64,000 nucleotides of DNA from Klebsiella sp. BIGb0138 (GTDB taxonomy: Bacteria > Pseudomonadota > Gammaproteobacteria > Enterobacterales > Enterobacteriaceae): the NCBI RefSeq assembly GCF_004342285.1, contig NZ_SMCV01000006.1, forward strand, positions 248,001 to 312,000, given 5' to 3'. Both the position numbers and the translations under genes were made by a program. Shown one piece after another: positions 1 through 10,205 of the stretch (the stretch's first letter is position 1; each line of letters begins with the position of its first letter). The notes under the pieces were generated by a model. That model had not been told where the DNA came from. It made no database searches and saw only the letters and a program-made list of their open reading frames with translations.

Positions 1-175
1 TTCTGTACGGCAGGATGTGCGGTTCTTTACGTTCGCGCTAATGACATATATTCATGAAGGTGATAAATTAAGCGGACGGCACTAATGCATTAAATTATTT
101 GATCATTTCGTTAAAACCGTAATAAGGTTATTGCTTTTCATCGTCCATTTTTGGCAGCCATCATTTTGAAATTTA

Positions 176-1246
176 ATGACTAATAACGACATCCTCAATA
201 TGACTGCACAATCCTGGCAAAAGCATTACCAAAAAAAATATCAGTATTCCTTACGGCTTTTTCTACTGCTGAATTTCATTTCGGCGTTTTTATCGCTGGT
301 CAGCCCGCTGTTTAACACCGCCAGTTTTACCCTGCCCTGTACCCTGCTCGTGCTTCTCAGCACGGCCTTAGCGTTATGGCACTGGAAGTTCTCCCGCCAC
401 AAAATCAATATTGCGCTTATTTCTCTAATCTTCGGCGTACTGTGGGCCTGGCATATTACCGAAAAGGCTTTCATGCTGGCGCCGCCGCATTTTAACTTTC
501 TGGTTATTGCCTTATTAAGCATATTGTTTATTGGCGCTATCGCCTTTCCCAATAATATCATTGCTTTTACGCTGCACTCGCTGCCCACCTTTATCGCCTG
601 CCTGATCCTGGCGGAAGGCGAACAGTGGCTACGGATGTCCTACTGCCTGGCTCTGCCCCTTGCTGGCATAACGCTGCAGAGCATCGTTCAAAAACGTAGC
701 GACGCATTCACCCAGGGGCTAATGGATAAGCTATTGCAGGAACGTAACACCCTCAACGATCTCAGCATGCTCGACCCCCTTACCGGCCTGTATAACCGTC
801 GCGGGTTACAAAACCGACTGGATACCATTCTGGCGGTGAGCGGTAATGACCATCATGTCCTGCTGCTGGATATCGACCATTTTAAAGCCTACAACGACCA
901 CTACGGGCATATGATGGGCGATCAGGCGCTGATTCAGGTCTCGGCAGCGATTCGCAATGCCGTGCGCTCACGCGATATCGTCGCTCGCTTTGGCGGTGAA
1001 GAGTTTATGGTGCTGCTGACCAACAGCACGGCGGAAACCGCCTCTCTGGCCGCAGAGCGCATCCGCCAGCAGGTTTACGATTTGAAAATCCCCCATATGT
1101 TTAATGAGAGCGTCGCCACCAACGTCACCATCAGCATTGGCATGACGCCGCTGACGGATTCCGACATCGACAGCGCGCTGAAAAGAGCCGATACCGCGCT
1201 CTACGAAGCGAAAAATCTCGGACGTAACATTATTCTTGCCAGCTGA
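176..1246 (+). CDS. Membrane-anchored diguanylate cyclase (GGDEF)
   Basis: This 356-residue protein is predicted to make cyclic di-GMP from two GTP. About six hydrophobic segments fill residues 20-185, forming an N-terminal membrane sensor block of no family I can name. A C-terminal GGDEF domain follows from about residue 200 (LDPLTGLYNRRG). The active-site loop near residue 271 reads FGGEEF, an intact GGEEF variant, so the enzyme should be catalytically competent. I see no EAL domain and no obvious RxxD inhibitory site upstream of the loop. No strong ribosome binding site precedes the ATG at 176; an in-frame ATG at 200 is possible. It lies just upstream of fhuF on the same strand but is separated from it by a Fur-like promoter region, so they are probably independent units. 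The enzymatic class is certain; the sensed signal is unknown. Confidence 0.9.
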   Translation: MTNNDILNMTAQSWQKHYQKKYQYSLRLFLLLNFISAFLSLVSPLFNTASFTLPCTLLVLLSTALALWHWKFSRHKINIALISLIFGVLWAWHITEKAFMLAPPHFNFLVIALLSILFIGAIAFPNNIIAFTLHSLPTFIACLILAEGEQWLRMSYCLALPLAGITLQSIVQKRSDAFTQGLMDKLLQERNTLNDLSMLDPLTGLYNRRGLQNRLDTILAVSGNDHHVLLLDIDHFKAYNDHYGHMMGDQALIQVSAAIRNAVRSRDIVARFGGEEFMVLLTNSTAETASLAAERIRQQVYDLKIPHMFNESVATNVTISIGMTPLTDSDIDSALKRADTALYEAKNLGRNIILAS

Positions 1247-1311
1247 ACCCCCACCGCTGCACTGGCAGCAAGACGCTAACAAATCCCTTGCCATTGCCCT
1301 GACAACTTACT

Positions 1312-1330
1312 AGTATCACTAATCATTCTC
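1312..1330. promoter_or_regulatory. Candidate Fur box upstream of fhuF
   Basis: The right half, AATCATTCTC at 1321-1330, matches nine of ten bases of the Fur consensus half AATCATTATC; the left half is weak. It lies about 25 bp before the fhuF start. fhuF is known to be Fur-repressed in E. coli, so position and gene agree. The assignment rests on one good half-site and family knowledge. Confidence 0.55.
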
Positions 1331-1355
1331 ATTAAGATTTGTATCTGGCGATCTG

Positions 1356-2144
1356 ATGGCTTACCGTTCCATTCCATTCAGCAACGACATTATCTGGCAG
1401 ACTCCGCTGCCGCCGGCTGAATATGCGTTGGCGAATGCCATCCGGGAAAAGATCTCCGCGCTACGCCCGCATCTGCTGGATTTTCTCCGTCTGGATGAAG
1501 AAGCCCCCCATTGCGCACTCACGCTGGCGGAGTGGTCTGAGCCCACGGCGCTCAGCTCGCTGCTGGCGACCTATTCCGATCATATCTATCGCAACCAGCC
1601 TACGGCCCTGCGTGAACAGAAGCCGCTGATTTCACTGTGGGCGCAATGGTACATCGGTCTGCTGGTGCCGCCGCTGATGCTGGCGCTGCTTAGTGAAGAG
1701 AATGCCATTAGCCTGGCGCCGGAACATTTCCACGTAGAATTTCACGAGACGGGCCGCGCGGCCTGTTTCTGGATTGATGTCCATGCGGATCCCGCCGCCC
1801 GCCGGCACTCGCCGCAAGCGCGTATGGAAACCCTGGTGACCCGCGCGCTGCAGCCGGTTGTTGCGGCGCTGGAAGCGACCGGCAATATCAATGGCAAGCT
1901 TATCTGGAGCAATACCGGCTATCTGATTAACTGGTATCTGGGTGAGATGAAAGCGCTGCTGGGCAATGAACAGGTTGCCGCCCTGCGTCAGCACTGTTTC
2001 TTTGCGAAGCAGTTCGCTGATGGTGAGGACAATCCGCTGTGGCGGACGGTCATTTTACGTGAAGGGCTGCTGGTGCGGCGTACCTGCTGCCAGCGTAACC
2101 GCCTGCCCGACGTTCAGCAGTGCGGGGACTGCACGCTGAAATAA
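1356..2144 (+). CDS. fhuF: Ferric siderophore reductase FhuF
   Basis: FhuF is a cytoplasmic [2Fe-2S] protein that reduces hydroxamate-siderophore iron so that it can be released inside the cell. The product has 262 residues, the family's usual length. It ends with the unusual cluster-binding motif C-C-x10-C-x2-C (Cys 244, 245, 256 and 259), which is diagnostic of FhuF. A Fur-like site precedes the gene, consistent with induction by iron starvation. A strong hairpin follows the stop codon and separates it from the convergent PTS gene. In E. coli fhuF also lies next to bglJ-yjjQ, as it roughly does here, but two extra genes intervene in this genome. No truncation or missing key residue is seen. 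Confidence 0.95.
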   Translation: MAYRSIPFSNDIIWQTPLPPAEYALANAIREKISALRPHLLDFLRLDEEAPHCALTLAEWSEPTALSSLLATYSDHIYRNQPTALREQKPLISLWAQWYIGLLVPPLMLALLSEENAISLAPEHFHVEFHETGRAACFWIDVHADPAARRHSPQARMETLVTRALQPVVAALEATGNINGKLIWSNTGYLINWYLGEMKALLGNEQVAALRQHCFFAKQFADGEDNPLWRTVILREGLLVRRTCCQRNRLPDVQQCGDCTLK

Positions 2145-2153
2145 TCTCCGGCT

Positions 2154-2187
2154 ACGGGCGGCGATCGGGCCGCCCGTCGGTTTTCTT
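2154..2187. terminator. Bidirectional hairpin terminator between fhuF and PTS gene
   Basis: Arms ACGGGCGGC (2154-2162) and GCCGCCCGT (2169-2177) form a 9-bp GC-rich stem with a 6-nt loop. TTTTCTT follows on the plus strand. It lies between the convergent fhuF and EIIC genes. Confidence 0.75.
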
Positions 2188-3529
2188 ATGCCGTCTGCTG
2201 GTTTTCTTCTTCCACGCGCTGGGCCTCTTCAGCCTCCTGCGCCAGCAGCTGTTTCTCATACACCTTAAAGAACGGGAAGTAGATAATCGCTGAGACGCAG
2301 GCGAGGATAATCACCAGTATCGCCGCGCGGAAATCCCACCCCAGAGCCCAGGCGGCGCCAATCGGCGCCGGCGCCGTCCACGGCACGACGGAAATAACCC
2401 GCCCAATCAGATCCAGCTTCATCGCCGCCCAGGCCAGGACAGCGTTAACCATCGGCGCCAGCAGGAACGGAATAAAGAATACCGGGTTCATGACGATCGG
2501 CGTCCCGAAGATCACCGGTTCGTTAATGTTAAACATACTCGGCACCACGCTCAGGCGACCGATAGAACGCAGGTGCGCCGAACGGCTACGCAGGTAGCAG
2601 ATGACCAGCCCCATGGTGGCGCCGGATCCCCCGATCACAATAAAGAATGTCCAGAACGCCTCCATAAAGATATGCGGGAGGGGGGCACTCTGCGCCAGCG
2701 CCTGCTGGTTCATCCCGAGGTTAGTCAGCCAGAACATCTGCAGCATGCCGGAAACAATGGCCGCGCCGTGAATCCCGGCAAACCACAGCAGGTGGCCGAT
2801 CAATACCGCCAGCAAAATCGCCGGTAAGGAGTCAGCAGCAGAGACCAGCGGTTTAAAGATCGCCATGATGGCCTGCGGAATAAGCATGTCAAAATGGTGC
2901 TGAATAAACAGGCTCAGCGGATACAGGGTCAGGACGACCACCAGTACCGGAATCAGCAGGTCGAAGGAGTTTTTGATCATCGGCGGCACCTGATCCGGCA
3001 GGCGAATGCCGATATTATGTGCCTTCAGGAAACGCATCATTTCAACGCAATACACCGCCACGAGGATCGCGGTAAAGATCCCCGTCCCCCCCAGGCTATC
3101 GACCGGCAAATTGCCGTTCGTTTTCGGTGCCGCCACCAGCAGAAAGGCCATGATTGACAGCATGCTGCACATAAATGGATCGAGCTGGTTGGGCTTCTCG
3201 TAATGTTTGCCGAGGTTATAAGCGATCGCGGCGCAGATATAAATCGACATGATGCCCATTGTCATATCGAACGGCGTCAAAATTCGCCCTTCAAACTCTT
3301 TAGCCAAATCCAGCCAGGCGCGAGCAAATCCCCAGGTGGTATCCGGCGAAAACGGCGGGTAAGCAAAGACCAGCAGGAATGAACCGACGATCATAAACGG
3401 CATTGCCGAAATAAAGCCGTCACGAATAGCCATCACGTGGCGCTGCGACGAGATACGCCCGGCAACAGGGCTAATATAATTTTCTACAAAGCGAAATATC
3501 AGATTAAACGCAGCATGGTTAGCAGACAT
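2186..3529 (-). CDS. PTS EIIC permease, lactose/cellobiose (CelB-like) family, orphan
   Basis: This integral-membrane sugar channel subunit of a phosphotransferase system has 447 residues and many hydrophobic helices. It carries the family signatures GGSGATMGL and NINEPVIFGTPIVMNP, typical of EIIC of the cellobiose/chitobiose/lactose group. The start at 3529 is chosen because AGGAGGG lies just upstream, although the frame is open for 13 more codons. No EIIA, EIIB or glycosidase gene lies nearby, so it must borrow phosphoryl-transfer partners from elsewhere or act in another way. The C-terminus is a charged Glu/Gln-rich tail. The substrate is probably a beta-glucoside or chito-oligosaccharide, but this is inferred only from family. 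Confidence 0.88.
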   Translation of the reverse strand: MSANHAAFNLIFRFVENYISPVAGRISSQRHVMAIRDGFISAMPFMIVGSFLLVFAYPPFSPDTTWGFARAWLDLAKEFEGRILTPFDMTMGIMSIYICAAIAYNLGKHYEKPNQLDPFMCSMLSIMAFLLVAAPKTNGNLPVDSLGGTGIFTAILVAVYCVEMMRFLKAHNIGIRLPDQVPPMIKNSFDLLIPVLVVVLTLYPLSLFIQHHFDMLIPQAIMAIFKPLVSAADSLPAILLAVLIGHLLWFAGIHGAAIVSGMLQMFWLTNLGMNQQALAQSAPLPHIFMEAFWTFFIVIGGSGATMGLVICYLRSRSAHLRSIGRLSVVPSMFNINEPVIFGTPIVMNPVFFIPFLLAPMVNAVLAWAAMKLDLIGRVISVVPWTAPAPIGAAWALGWDFRAAILVIILACVSAIIYFPFFKVYEKQLLAQEAEEAQRVEEENQQTA

Positions 3530-3869
3530 AGCAGCCCTCCTGACAGGCTTTAGACACAGGCCCAACAACGATTATCCTGCCGTTGTGATGAAATAAGTTC
3601 TGTGAGCGGATAAACACGCTGGCTATCCTGTTCGCTATACTGCTCAAGTCAGTACGATTCATACACGGCTCTTTTGTTATGAGTGGTACAGGGAAGTTAC
3701 CCATTCAGTATTCCTCTGAGCGCGCATAACAGCAACCGGTTACAGTAACCGGTTGCGGTGATTGTGAAGAAGATCCACAAATTAGAAAAATTCCGGATTA
3801 TCCGCCGCCAATATTTACACTCCGCCAGGCTTATGACAGATTTAAATGGACACTAATCAGGAGATCCCA
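3530..3869. other. Divergent intergenic region, EIIC / YbaK-like
   Basis: No gene is seen in this 340-bp gap between divergent start codons. It holds the 13-mer TGTGAGCGGATAA at 3601-3613, identical to the core of the lac operator. A short inverted repeat, ACCGGTTACAGTAACCGGTT, lies near 3734-3753: ACCGGTTAC and GTAACCGGT separated by two bases. Either could be an operator for the PTS gene. Confidence 0.5.
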
Positions 3870-4328
3870 ATGAGTCTGCAGTCCGTGCGGCAGTTTTTTG
3901 CCGAGCATGCCCCCGATATCGAAATCATCGAACTCAATCAAAGTACGGCAACCGTTGCGCTCGCTGCCGCGGCACATCGGGTTGAGCCTGGGCAAATCGC
4001 CAAGACCCTGTCTTTAAAAGTGAAGGATCAGGTCATCCTGGTGGTCGCCAGCGGTGATGCGCGGCTGGATAATAAAAAACTAAAGGAAGCGTTTGGCGCG
4101 AAAGCGCGCATGCTCAGCAGCGATGAGGTGGTGATGTTAACCGGGCACCCGGTTGGCGGCGTCTGCCCTTTCGGCCTGGAGAACCCGCTGGTCGTCTATT
4201 GTGATATTTCGCTGAAGCAGTACCCGGAAGTTTTACCTGCGGCGGGAGCGATCCATAGCGCGGTACGCATTTCTCCTGACCGAATGGTGCAGCTGACCGA
4301 TGCGACCTGGATTGACGTTTGCCAGTAG
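3870..4328 (+). CDS. YbaK/EbsC-family aminoacyl-tRNA deacylase-like protein
   Basis: The product has 152 residues and the YbaK/ProX-type fold signatures: IAKTLSLK with the conserved Lys, followed by KKLKEAFGAKARMLS and the GHPVGGVCPFGL loop. Family members hydrolyse mischarged tRNAs such as Cys-tRNA(Pro), acting in trans in the cytoplasm. The start at 3870 is preferred over an upstream ATG at 3846 because AGGAGATCCCA precedes it and the family begins there. It is neither ybaK nor yeaK by context. Its particular amino-acid specificity cannot be read from the sequence. It is monocistronic, with bglJ convergent downstream. Confidence 0.85.
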   Translation: MSLQSVRQFFAEHAPDIEIIELNQSTATVALAAAAHRVEPGQIAKTLSLKVKDQVILVVASGDARLDNKKLKEAFGAKARMLSSDEVVMLTGHPVGGVCPFGLENPLVVYCDISLKQYPEVLPAAGAIHSAVRISPDRMVQLTDATWIDVCQ

Positions 4329-4344
4329 CCTACCGCAGGCAAGA

Positions 4345-5013
4345 TCAGGCGAAGTCCACCTCTGCCGTTTTTTCTCCGTTCAACGACAGATGCATCAGAA
4401 GATCGGCCGCGCTCAGCAGGCCGATATCAGAACGGACGCCCAGCTTGATCATGGCGTTACATTTATGGGCTCGGATGGTTTTGATATTCCGATCGAGCTG
4501 AATCGCTATCTCGGACAATGAATAACCGTAGGTCATATAGCGAAGAATGCTATGTTCAGTGGGACTCAGTATGTAGCCGCACGGCTGCGGGTGCTGACAA
4601 ATATACGGCTCGTCAGGCGGCGCAAGAAGCGATAATAACTGTTCCTGCAACAGTTCCCGGCGGACCGATTTATTTAAAACGCCGTGCAGGCAAGAGGGAG
4701 TCAGCTGGTGAATTAAGCGAACTTCCCCTCGATCGTTAGCTAAAATAATTCGCCGCACGTCAGGATGAGAACAGGCTATCTCATGAAGAAAAAGCAAGCT
4801 TTCCAGCCGCGGCTGACGGTGACCGGAAAGGGAAAAAATAACCGCAGAAATATTCTTAACGTTGAATACTTGCTTTAATGACTGAGCATCTTTAAAAAAC
4901 TGAATACGATAACTGGCGCCGACTTCAGCGTTTAACAGATAGCGAAGCGCGACTTCCGTCATCACACATTGTTCTACAACAGCAATATATCGTGTGGCGC
5001 TCTCTTTTCCCAT
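4345..5013 (-). CDS. bglJ: LuxR-type transcription regulator BglJ
   Basis: In E. coli BglJ pairs with RcsB to activate the bgl operon and other H-NS-silenced genes. This product has 222 residues, with a degenerate receiver-like N-terminal half (starting IAVVEQCVMTEVALRYLL) and a LuxR helix-turn-helix at about residues 148-205 (LSPTEHSILRYMTYGYSLSEIA). The receiver half lacks an obvious phospho-acceptor Asp, as expected for a phosphorylation-independent RcsB partner. The gene overlaps the end of yjjQ by 40 bp and is surely co-transcribed with it. Whether its target here is a bgl-like operon is unknown. Confidence 0.88.
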   Translation of the reverse strand: MGKESATRYIAVVEQCVMTEVALRYLLNAEVGASYRIQFFKDAQSLKQVFNVKNISAVIFSLSGHRQPRLESLLFLHEIACSHPDVRRIILANDRGEVRLIHQLTPSCLHGVLNKSVRRELLQEQLLSLLAPPDEPYICQHPQPCGYILSPTEHSILRYMTYGYSLSEIAIQLDRNIKTIRAHKCNAMIKLGVRSDIGLLSAADLLMHLSLNGEKTAEVDFA

Positions 5014-5696
5014 TCCCGCTGTTCTCCGTAGGCTGAGTATATACTCAACTCTTTCATTCCCTGCGCACTATTCATCCACGCGTACATTTCTGCATTACTG
5101 CGCAGAGATAAACGGCGTAACGCGCTATTCTTCTGCGCGCTGACCGTCTTATTACTTTTTTTCAGTAACGAGGCGATCTGATTAATTCCCCAACCTTTCG
5201 CCAGAAGTCGTAAAACTTTACGTTCCGAGAGGGTCAAAACGCTCGCCGTCTCCTGAACGCGGCCACCGCTCTCTGCCTGCGGGACGAATACGGCCTGGCT
5301 AACGCTTGCGCCAGGGGCTTCACCTGCGCGGATCGCGGCGCCGACGCACGCCACCGGTTCACTCTCGGAAATGAGGGTACTTTCAGGGCAGGCTAAAAAT
5401 TCCCTGGCCTGGGTGTCACATGAACGTCCAATCAGATAAACCCAATGAATATCCCGGTAGCGGGCCATTAAGGAGCAATAGTGCTCACAAACTTCCCGCA
5501 GCTGCATGATTTCACCGGATAAATCGGCCACAACCACCCTGGTCCGCCGCAGCTGAAGTAGCGTAAGATCTTCCTGAGAGCGGCAATAACTGAAGTCATA
5601 ATCAGGAAGATATTCTCCGGTAATGGCTTTTAAGCCGGACTGCATGACCGGTATTTTGCTGATAATAATGCCGTGCTTATCCTGTGCTGGTAACAT
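4974..5696 (-). CDS. yjjQ: LuxR-type transcription regulator YjjQ
   Basis: The 240-residue product closely resembles E. coli YjjQ as I remember it: the opening GIIISKIPVMQSGLKA, the block SYCRSQEDLTLLQLRRT, and the DNA-binding segment LTLSERKVLRLLAKGWGINQ. E. coli YjjQ represses motility and biofilm genes and is itself silenced by H-NS. The start at 5696 follows GGAGG at good spacing; the 20 codons upstream are not conserved in the family. Its 3' end overlaps bglJ. The 200 bp upstream are very AT-rich, consistent with H-NS control. Confidence 0.9.
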   Translation of the reverse strand: MLPAQDKHGIIISKIPVMQSGLKAITGEYLPDYDFSYCRSQEDLTLLQLRRTRVVVADLSGEIMQLREVCEHYCSLMARYRDIHWVYLIGRSCDTQAREFLACPESTLISESEPVACVGAAIRAGEAPGASVSQAVFVPQAESGGRVQETASVLTLSERKVLRLLAKGWGINQIASLLKKSNKTVSAQKNSALRRLSLRSNAEMYAWMNSAQGMKELSIYSAYGEQREWEKRAPHDILLL

Positions 5697-5756
5697 AAAT
5701 CCTCCGCTTCCCGTAGAAGATTCACGGCTGGCATAAACAGATGGGGGATCTGGCAA

Positions 5757-5962
5757 CCACCCTGTTATTTTGCCAGATGAATCTTTCTCGTCCCTGGCGA
5801 ACGTGTCGGCCCGACGTTCTGAACCAACTTTATATGGTGAGTAACCTATTAATTGCTGATGTTAGCAATAAATAACGTTAACACAGATAATAAACGGCAC
5901 TAAATTAGAAAAAATTAAAACAAACATTAGAAATAATAAATTAAAACTTGGGCTGGCGACCT
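5757..5962. promoter_or_regulatory. AT-rich upstream region of yjjQ-bglJ, likely H-NS target
   Basis: The stretch from about 5840 to 5955 is dominated by A and T (for example TTAGAAAAAATTAAAACAA), in strong contrast to the GC-rich flanks. H-NS silencing of yjjQ-bglJ is established in E. coli; here it is inferred from composition only. Confidence 0.5.
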
Positions 5963-6835
5963 TTATTTAATATCATCTCTGAATGCTTTGGGCGACATAC
6001 CGCTATAGCGGCGGAAAAAGCGAGAAAAATAGGTTACATCGGAAAAACCCAAATAATCAGAAAGTTGCGTCACGGTCATCGTGGTATATTGCAGATTACG
6101 CCGTGCCTCAAGCATCAACCTTTGATGTAAAACCCCCAAAGCGCTGCAGCCATAAAATTCACGGCATAAATAATTAAGATGCGTCGCCGAAAGCCCTACC
6201 TGGCGGGCATACTCCGCCAGCGGCAGATGTTCGCGATAATGACTTTCAATAAGACGGGAGAAATGACGCATGACGCTGCGCTTACGTTCGGCTTTCCCCT
6301 CCGCGGCTGGCGTCGACGGCAGACACTGGCGATTCAGCCACACCAGTAGCGTGCCTGACAGCGAATGCAGCATCATTTCGCGCGCGTCCCGATCTTCACA
6401 ATACTCTTCACACAATGCCGTAAAGAGGGCGCGAATATGCCCGCGGGAGCGTTTAACCGCCACGCACTGCGCCTGGCTGAGGACATCAAGCTGGCGGCCA
6501 AACTGGTTTTCAAAGCGGCTGAGCAGCGGCAACGCCAGCGACAAAACATAACCCTCGGTACCCGGGGAAAAGCGAAAGCCATGGATACACAACGCCGGTA
6601 CCACCTGAATGCATGATTCCGTCATCACGCGCGTGGTCCCTTCAATTTCGATTTCCGCCCTGCCTTTATGCAAATAGAGTAACTGGACCAGCTCCGCATG
6701 CTGATGCCGACGGATATGCCATTCATACAGGCTGCTGCGCTGCAGGATTGACTCGCAGTGCAGCAGGTCGGGCGTCGGCCAGTCGCGCTCTTCACCATAC
6801 AATTTAAACACCGGAACGCGATTTACCGCCTGCAT
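5963..6835 (-). CDS. pobR: AraC-family activator of pobA (PobR-like)
   Basis: The protein has 290 residues, with an N-terminal cupin-like sensor (WHIRRHQHAELVQLLYLHKG) and a C-terminal AraC/XylS double helix-turn-helix at about 195-290 (LSDYLGFSDVTYFSRFFRRYSGMSPKAFR). It lies 23 bp downstream of pobA on the same strand, so it should sense 4-hydroxybenzoate and activate pobA. The start at 6835 is supported by CAGGAGT eight bases upstream; a start seven codons earlier is less likely. Most Proteobacterial PobR proteins are divergent from pobA, so the co-linear arrangement is slightly unusual and allows co-transcription. AraC class is certain; the ligand is inferred from the neighbour. Confidence 0.85.
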   Translation of the reverse strand: MQAVNRVPVFKLYGEERDWPTPDLLHCESILQRSSLYEWHIRRHQHAELVQLLYLHKGRAEIEIEGTTRVMTESCIQVVPALCIHGFRFSPGTEGYVLSLALPLLSRFENQFGRQLDVLSQAQCVAVKRSRGHIRALFTALCEEYCEDRDAREMMLHSLSGTLLVWLNRQCLPSTPAAEGKAERKRSVMRHFSRLIESHYREHLPLAEYARQVGLSATHLNYLCREFYGCSALGVLHQRLMLEARRNLQYTTMTVTQLSDYLGFSDVTYFSRFFRRYSGMSPKAFRDDIK

Positions 6836-6858
6836 GACGACTCCTGCTATATTCAACG

Positions 6859-8052
<1,194 letters not shown>

Positions 8053-8328
8053 TCACTCCCGCATGGTTAATTATTTGTTTATTTTTTGTTTATTAAAAGT
8101 TCATTACTGCATTTTTGATAAGTCGGATGTGAAAAAGAAGGCCATAATGGGTGCAAAAATTGCACTTTCCAACAGTTTTGCCAAAGTGTGGCCGGGGTCA
8201 AATTCCATTCCGTTCGCCGGTGGCGACTTTTTACCCATTGTTTGATCCCCCTCCGCAGTGGCGGCGGGCGTTCAGGTTAAAGTAGCGGCAGACACTACGG
8301 CATCGGACGTGACGGACAGCAGGTATCT

Positions 8329-9105
8329 ATGCAAGCAGATCGGGCAGTGCAGCGCACAATTACGCGATTGTGTATCCAGTGTGGTCTTTTCTTATTACAG
8401 CACGGTGCGGAGAGCGCGCTGGTGGAGGAGCTATCGACGCGTCTCGGGCGAGCGCTGGGCATGGACAGCGTCGAGAGCGCCATTTCTTCGAATGCGATTG
8501 TGCTCACGACCATCAAAGACGGCGAATGCCTGACCTCCACGCGCAAAAATGTCGATCGCGGCATCAATATGCATGTGGTCACCGAAGTGCAGCATATTGT
8601 GATTATGGCCGAGCATAAGCTGCTGGATTATAAAGATGTCGAAAAGCGCTTTACGCAGATTAAGCCCCTGCGCTATCCGCGCTGGCTGGTGGTGCTGATG
8701 GTTGGGCTCTCCTGCGCCTGCTTTTGCAAGCTAAACAACGGCGGCTGGGACGGCGCGCTGGTGACCTTCTGCGCCAGCACCATCGCGATGTATATTCGCC
8801 AGCTTTTGACCCATCGTTCGATGCATCCGCAGATCAACTTCTGTATTACCGCCTTTGTCGCCACCACCATCTCCGGGTTGATGCTTCGTCTGCCCGCGTT
8901 TACCAGCACGCCAACGGTGGCGATGGCCGCCAGCGTCCTGCTGCTGGTTCCCGGATTCCCGCTCATTAACGCCGTCGCGGATATGTTTAAGGGGCATATT
9001 AATACCGGTCTGGCGCGCTGGGCGCTGGCCAGCCTGCTAACGCTGGCCACCTGTATAGGAGTGGTCATGGCGATGACCGTATGGGGGCTACGCGGATGGG
9101 CATAA
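8329..9105 (+). CDS. yjjP: Succinate/threonine exporter subunit YjjP
   Basis: The product has 258 residues: a cytoplasmic N-terminal domain of the ThrE_1 family ([22 protein letters not shown]) followed by about five membrane helices from residue 110 onward. In E. coli, YjjP together with YjjB forms a dicarboxylate (succinate) exporter, and the family includes threonine exporters. Its stop overlaps the start of yjjB by about 10 bp, so the pair is translationally coupled. It is divergent from pobA, sharing a roughly 285-bp intergenic region in which I find no clear operator. Confidence 0.92.
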   Translation: MQADRAVQRTITRLCIQCGLFLLQHGAESALVEELSTRLGRALGMDSVESAISSNAIVLTTIKDGECLTSTRKNVDRGINMHVVTEVQHIVIMAEHKLLDYKDVEKRFTQIKPLRYPRWLVVLMVGLSCACFCKLNNGGWDGALVTFCASTIAMYIRQLLTHRSMHPQINFCITAFVATTISGLMLRLPAFTSTPTVAMAASVLLLVPGFPLINAVADMFKGHINTGLARWALASLLTLATCIGVVMAMTVWGLRGWA

Positions 9106-9569
9106 TTTCCTATTTTTTTGCTCTGCTCCAGGATATGGCGCTGGCGGCGATTCCGGCAGCCGGGTTCGCCATGGTATTTAACGTCCCGCAGCGCGCGCTG
9201 CGCTGGTGCGCTCTGCTGGGGGCTATCGGCCATGGTTCGCGGATGGTGATGATGACGGCGGGGTTTAATATTGAGTGGGCCACCTTCCTCGCCGCGCTGC
9301 TGGTCGGCAGTATCGGTATTCAGTGGTCCCGCTGGTATCTGGCGCACCCGAAGATTTTTACCGTGGCGGCGGTGATTCCGATGTTCCCCGGTATCTCCGC
9401 CTATACGGCGATGATCTCGGCGGTAAAGATCAGCCATTTCGGCTATTCGGAAGAGATGATGATCATGCTGCTGAGTAATTTCCTGAAGGCCTCCTCCATC
9501 GTCGGCGCGCTGTCTATTGGTCTGTCCATTCCGGGACTCTGGCTGTATCGTAAGCGCCCGCGGGTATAG
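9096..9569 (+). CDS. yjjB: Succinate exporter subunit YjjB
   Basis: This is a 157-residue membrane protein with about five helices (for example [20 protein letters not shown]), matching the ThrE_2/YjjB half of the two-gene exporter. The start at 9096 gives the E. coli length; the in-frame ATG at 9081 adds a short unconserved extension. It works with YjjP in the inner membrane. A GC-rich hairpin follows before dnaT. Confidence 0.92.
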   Translation: MGIISYFFALLQDMALAAIPAAGFAMVFNVPQRALRWCALLGAIGHGSRMVMMTAGFNIEWATFLAALLVGSIGIQWSRWYLAHPKIFTVAAVIPMFPGISAYTAMISAVKISHFGYSEEMMIMLLSNFLKASSIVGALSIGLSIPGLWLYRKRPRV

Positions 9570-9575
9570 TCAACC

Positions 9576-9605
9576 GCGCCCGGTCGCTCCTTCCTGGCCG
9601 GGCGC
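9576..9605. terminator. Hairpin between yjjB and dnaT
   Basis: Perfect arms GCGCCCGG (9576-9583) and CCGGGCGC (9598-9605) enclose a 14-nt loop. There is no T tract, so it may attenuate rather than terminate. Confidence 0.45.
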
Positions 9606-9663
9606 TGTGCTACTATGTGTGCTATTCCCCCTCTCTATTGTTGTTCAGAGTTGAGATAGTGTT

Positions 9664-10203
9664 ATGTCTTCGCGAATATTAACCACCGATTTCAGCGGCC
9701 TGGAAGATTTCATCCAGGATCATGCAGCCGTTCTGGCAAAATCGGCCAGCGGCACCGTGGCCGTTTTTGCCAACAATGCTCCTGCGTTCTATGCGCTCAC
9801 GCCGCAGCGTCTGGCGCAGCTGCTGGAGCTGGAGGCAAAACTGGCCCGCCCCAACAGCGATATTGCGCTCGATACGCAGTTTTTTGACGAACCCGCTGCC
9901 GCGCCAGTCGCGATTCCACTGGGGAAATTCGCCATGTACGCCGACTGGCAGCCGGATGCTGATTTTCAACGCCTGGCCGCGCTGTGGGGTATCGCCCTCA
10001 GCCAGCCGGTGACACCGGAAGAGCTGGCGGCGTTTGTCGCCTACTGGCAGGCGGAAGGCAAGGTCTTTCATCATGTGCAGTGGCAACAGAAGCTGGCGCG
10101 CAGCGTACAAATCGGCCGGGCCGGCAACGGCGGGCAGCCGCGGCGCGATGTGAATACGGTCAGCGAACCGGATAGCCATATTCCACGAGGTTTCAGAGGA
10201 TGA
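9664..10203 (+). CDS. dnaT: Primosomal protein DnaT
   Basis: DnaT (protein i) is part of the PriA-PriB-DnaT primosome that reloads DnaB helicase on stalled forks. The 179-residue product matches E. coli length and opens [15 protein letters not shown]. It has the single-stranded-DNA-binding C-terminal half with [16 protein letters not shown] and the ending SHIPRGFRG. It is followed directly by dnaC, its partner gene, with coupled translation signals. Confidence 0.95.
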   Translation: MSSRILTTDFSGLEDFIQDHAAVLAKSASGTVAVFANNAPAFYALTPQRLAQLLELEAKLARPNSDIALDTQFFDEPAAAPVAIPLGKFAMYADWQPDADFQRLAALWGIALSQPVTPEELAAFVAYWQAEGKVFHHVQWQQKLARSVQIGRAGNGGQPRRDVNTVSEPDSHIPRGFRG

Positions 10204-10205
10204 GC

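Noticed and set aside
1-175. Possible end of an upstream gene at the left edge
   Set aside because: No frame in these bases gives a convincing C-terminus; they look like the leader of the diguanylate cyclase gene.
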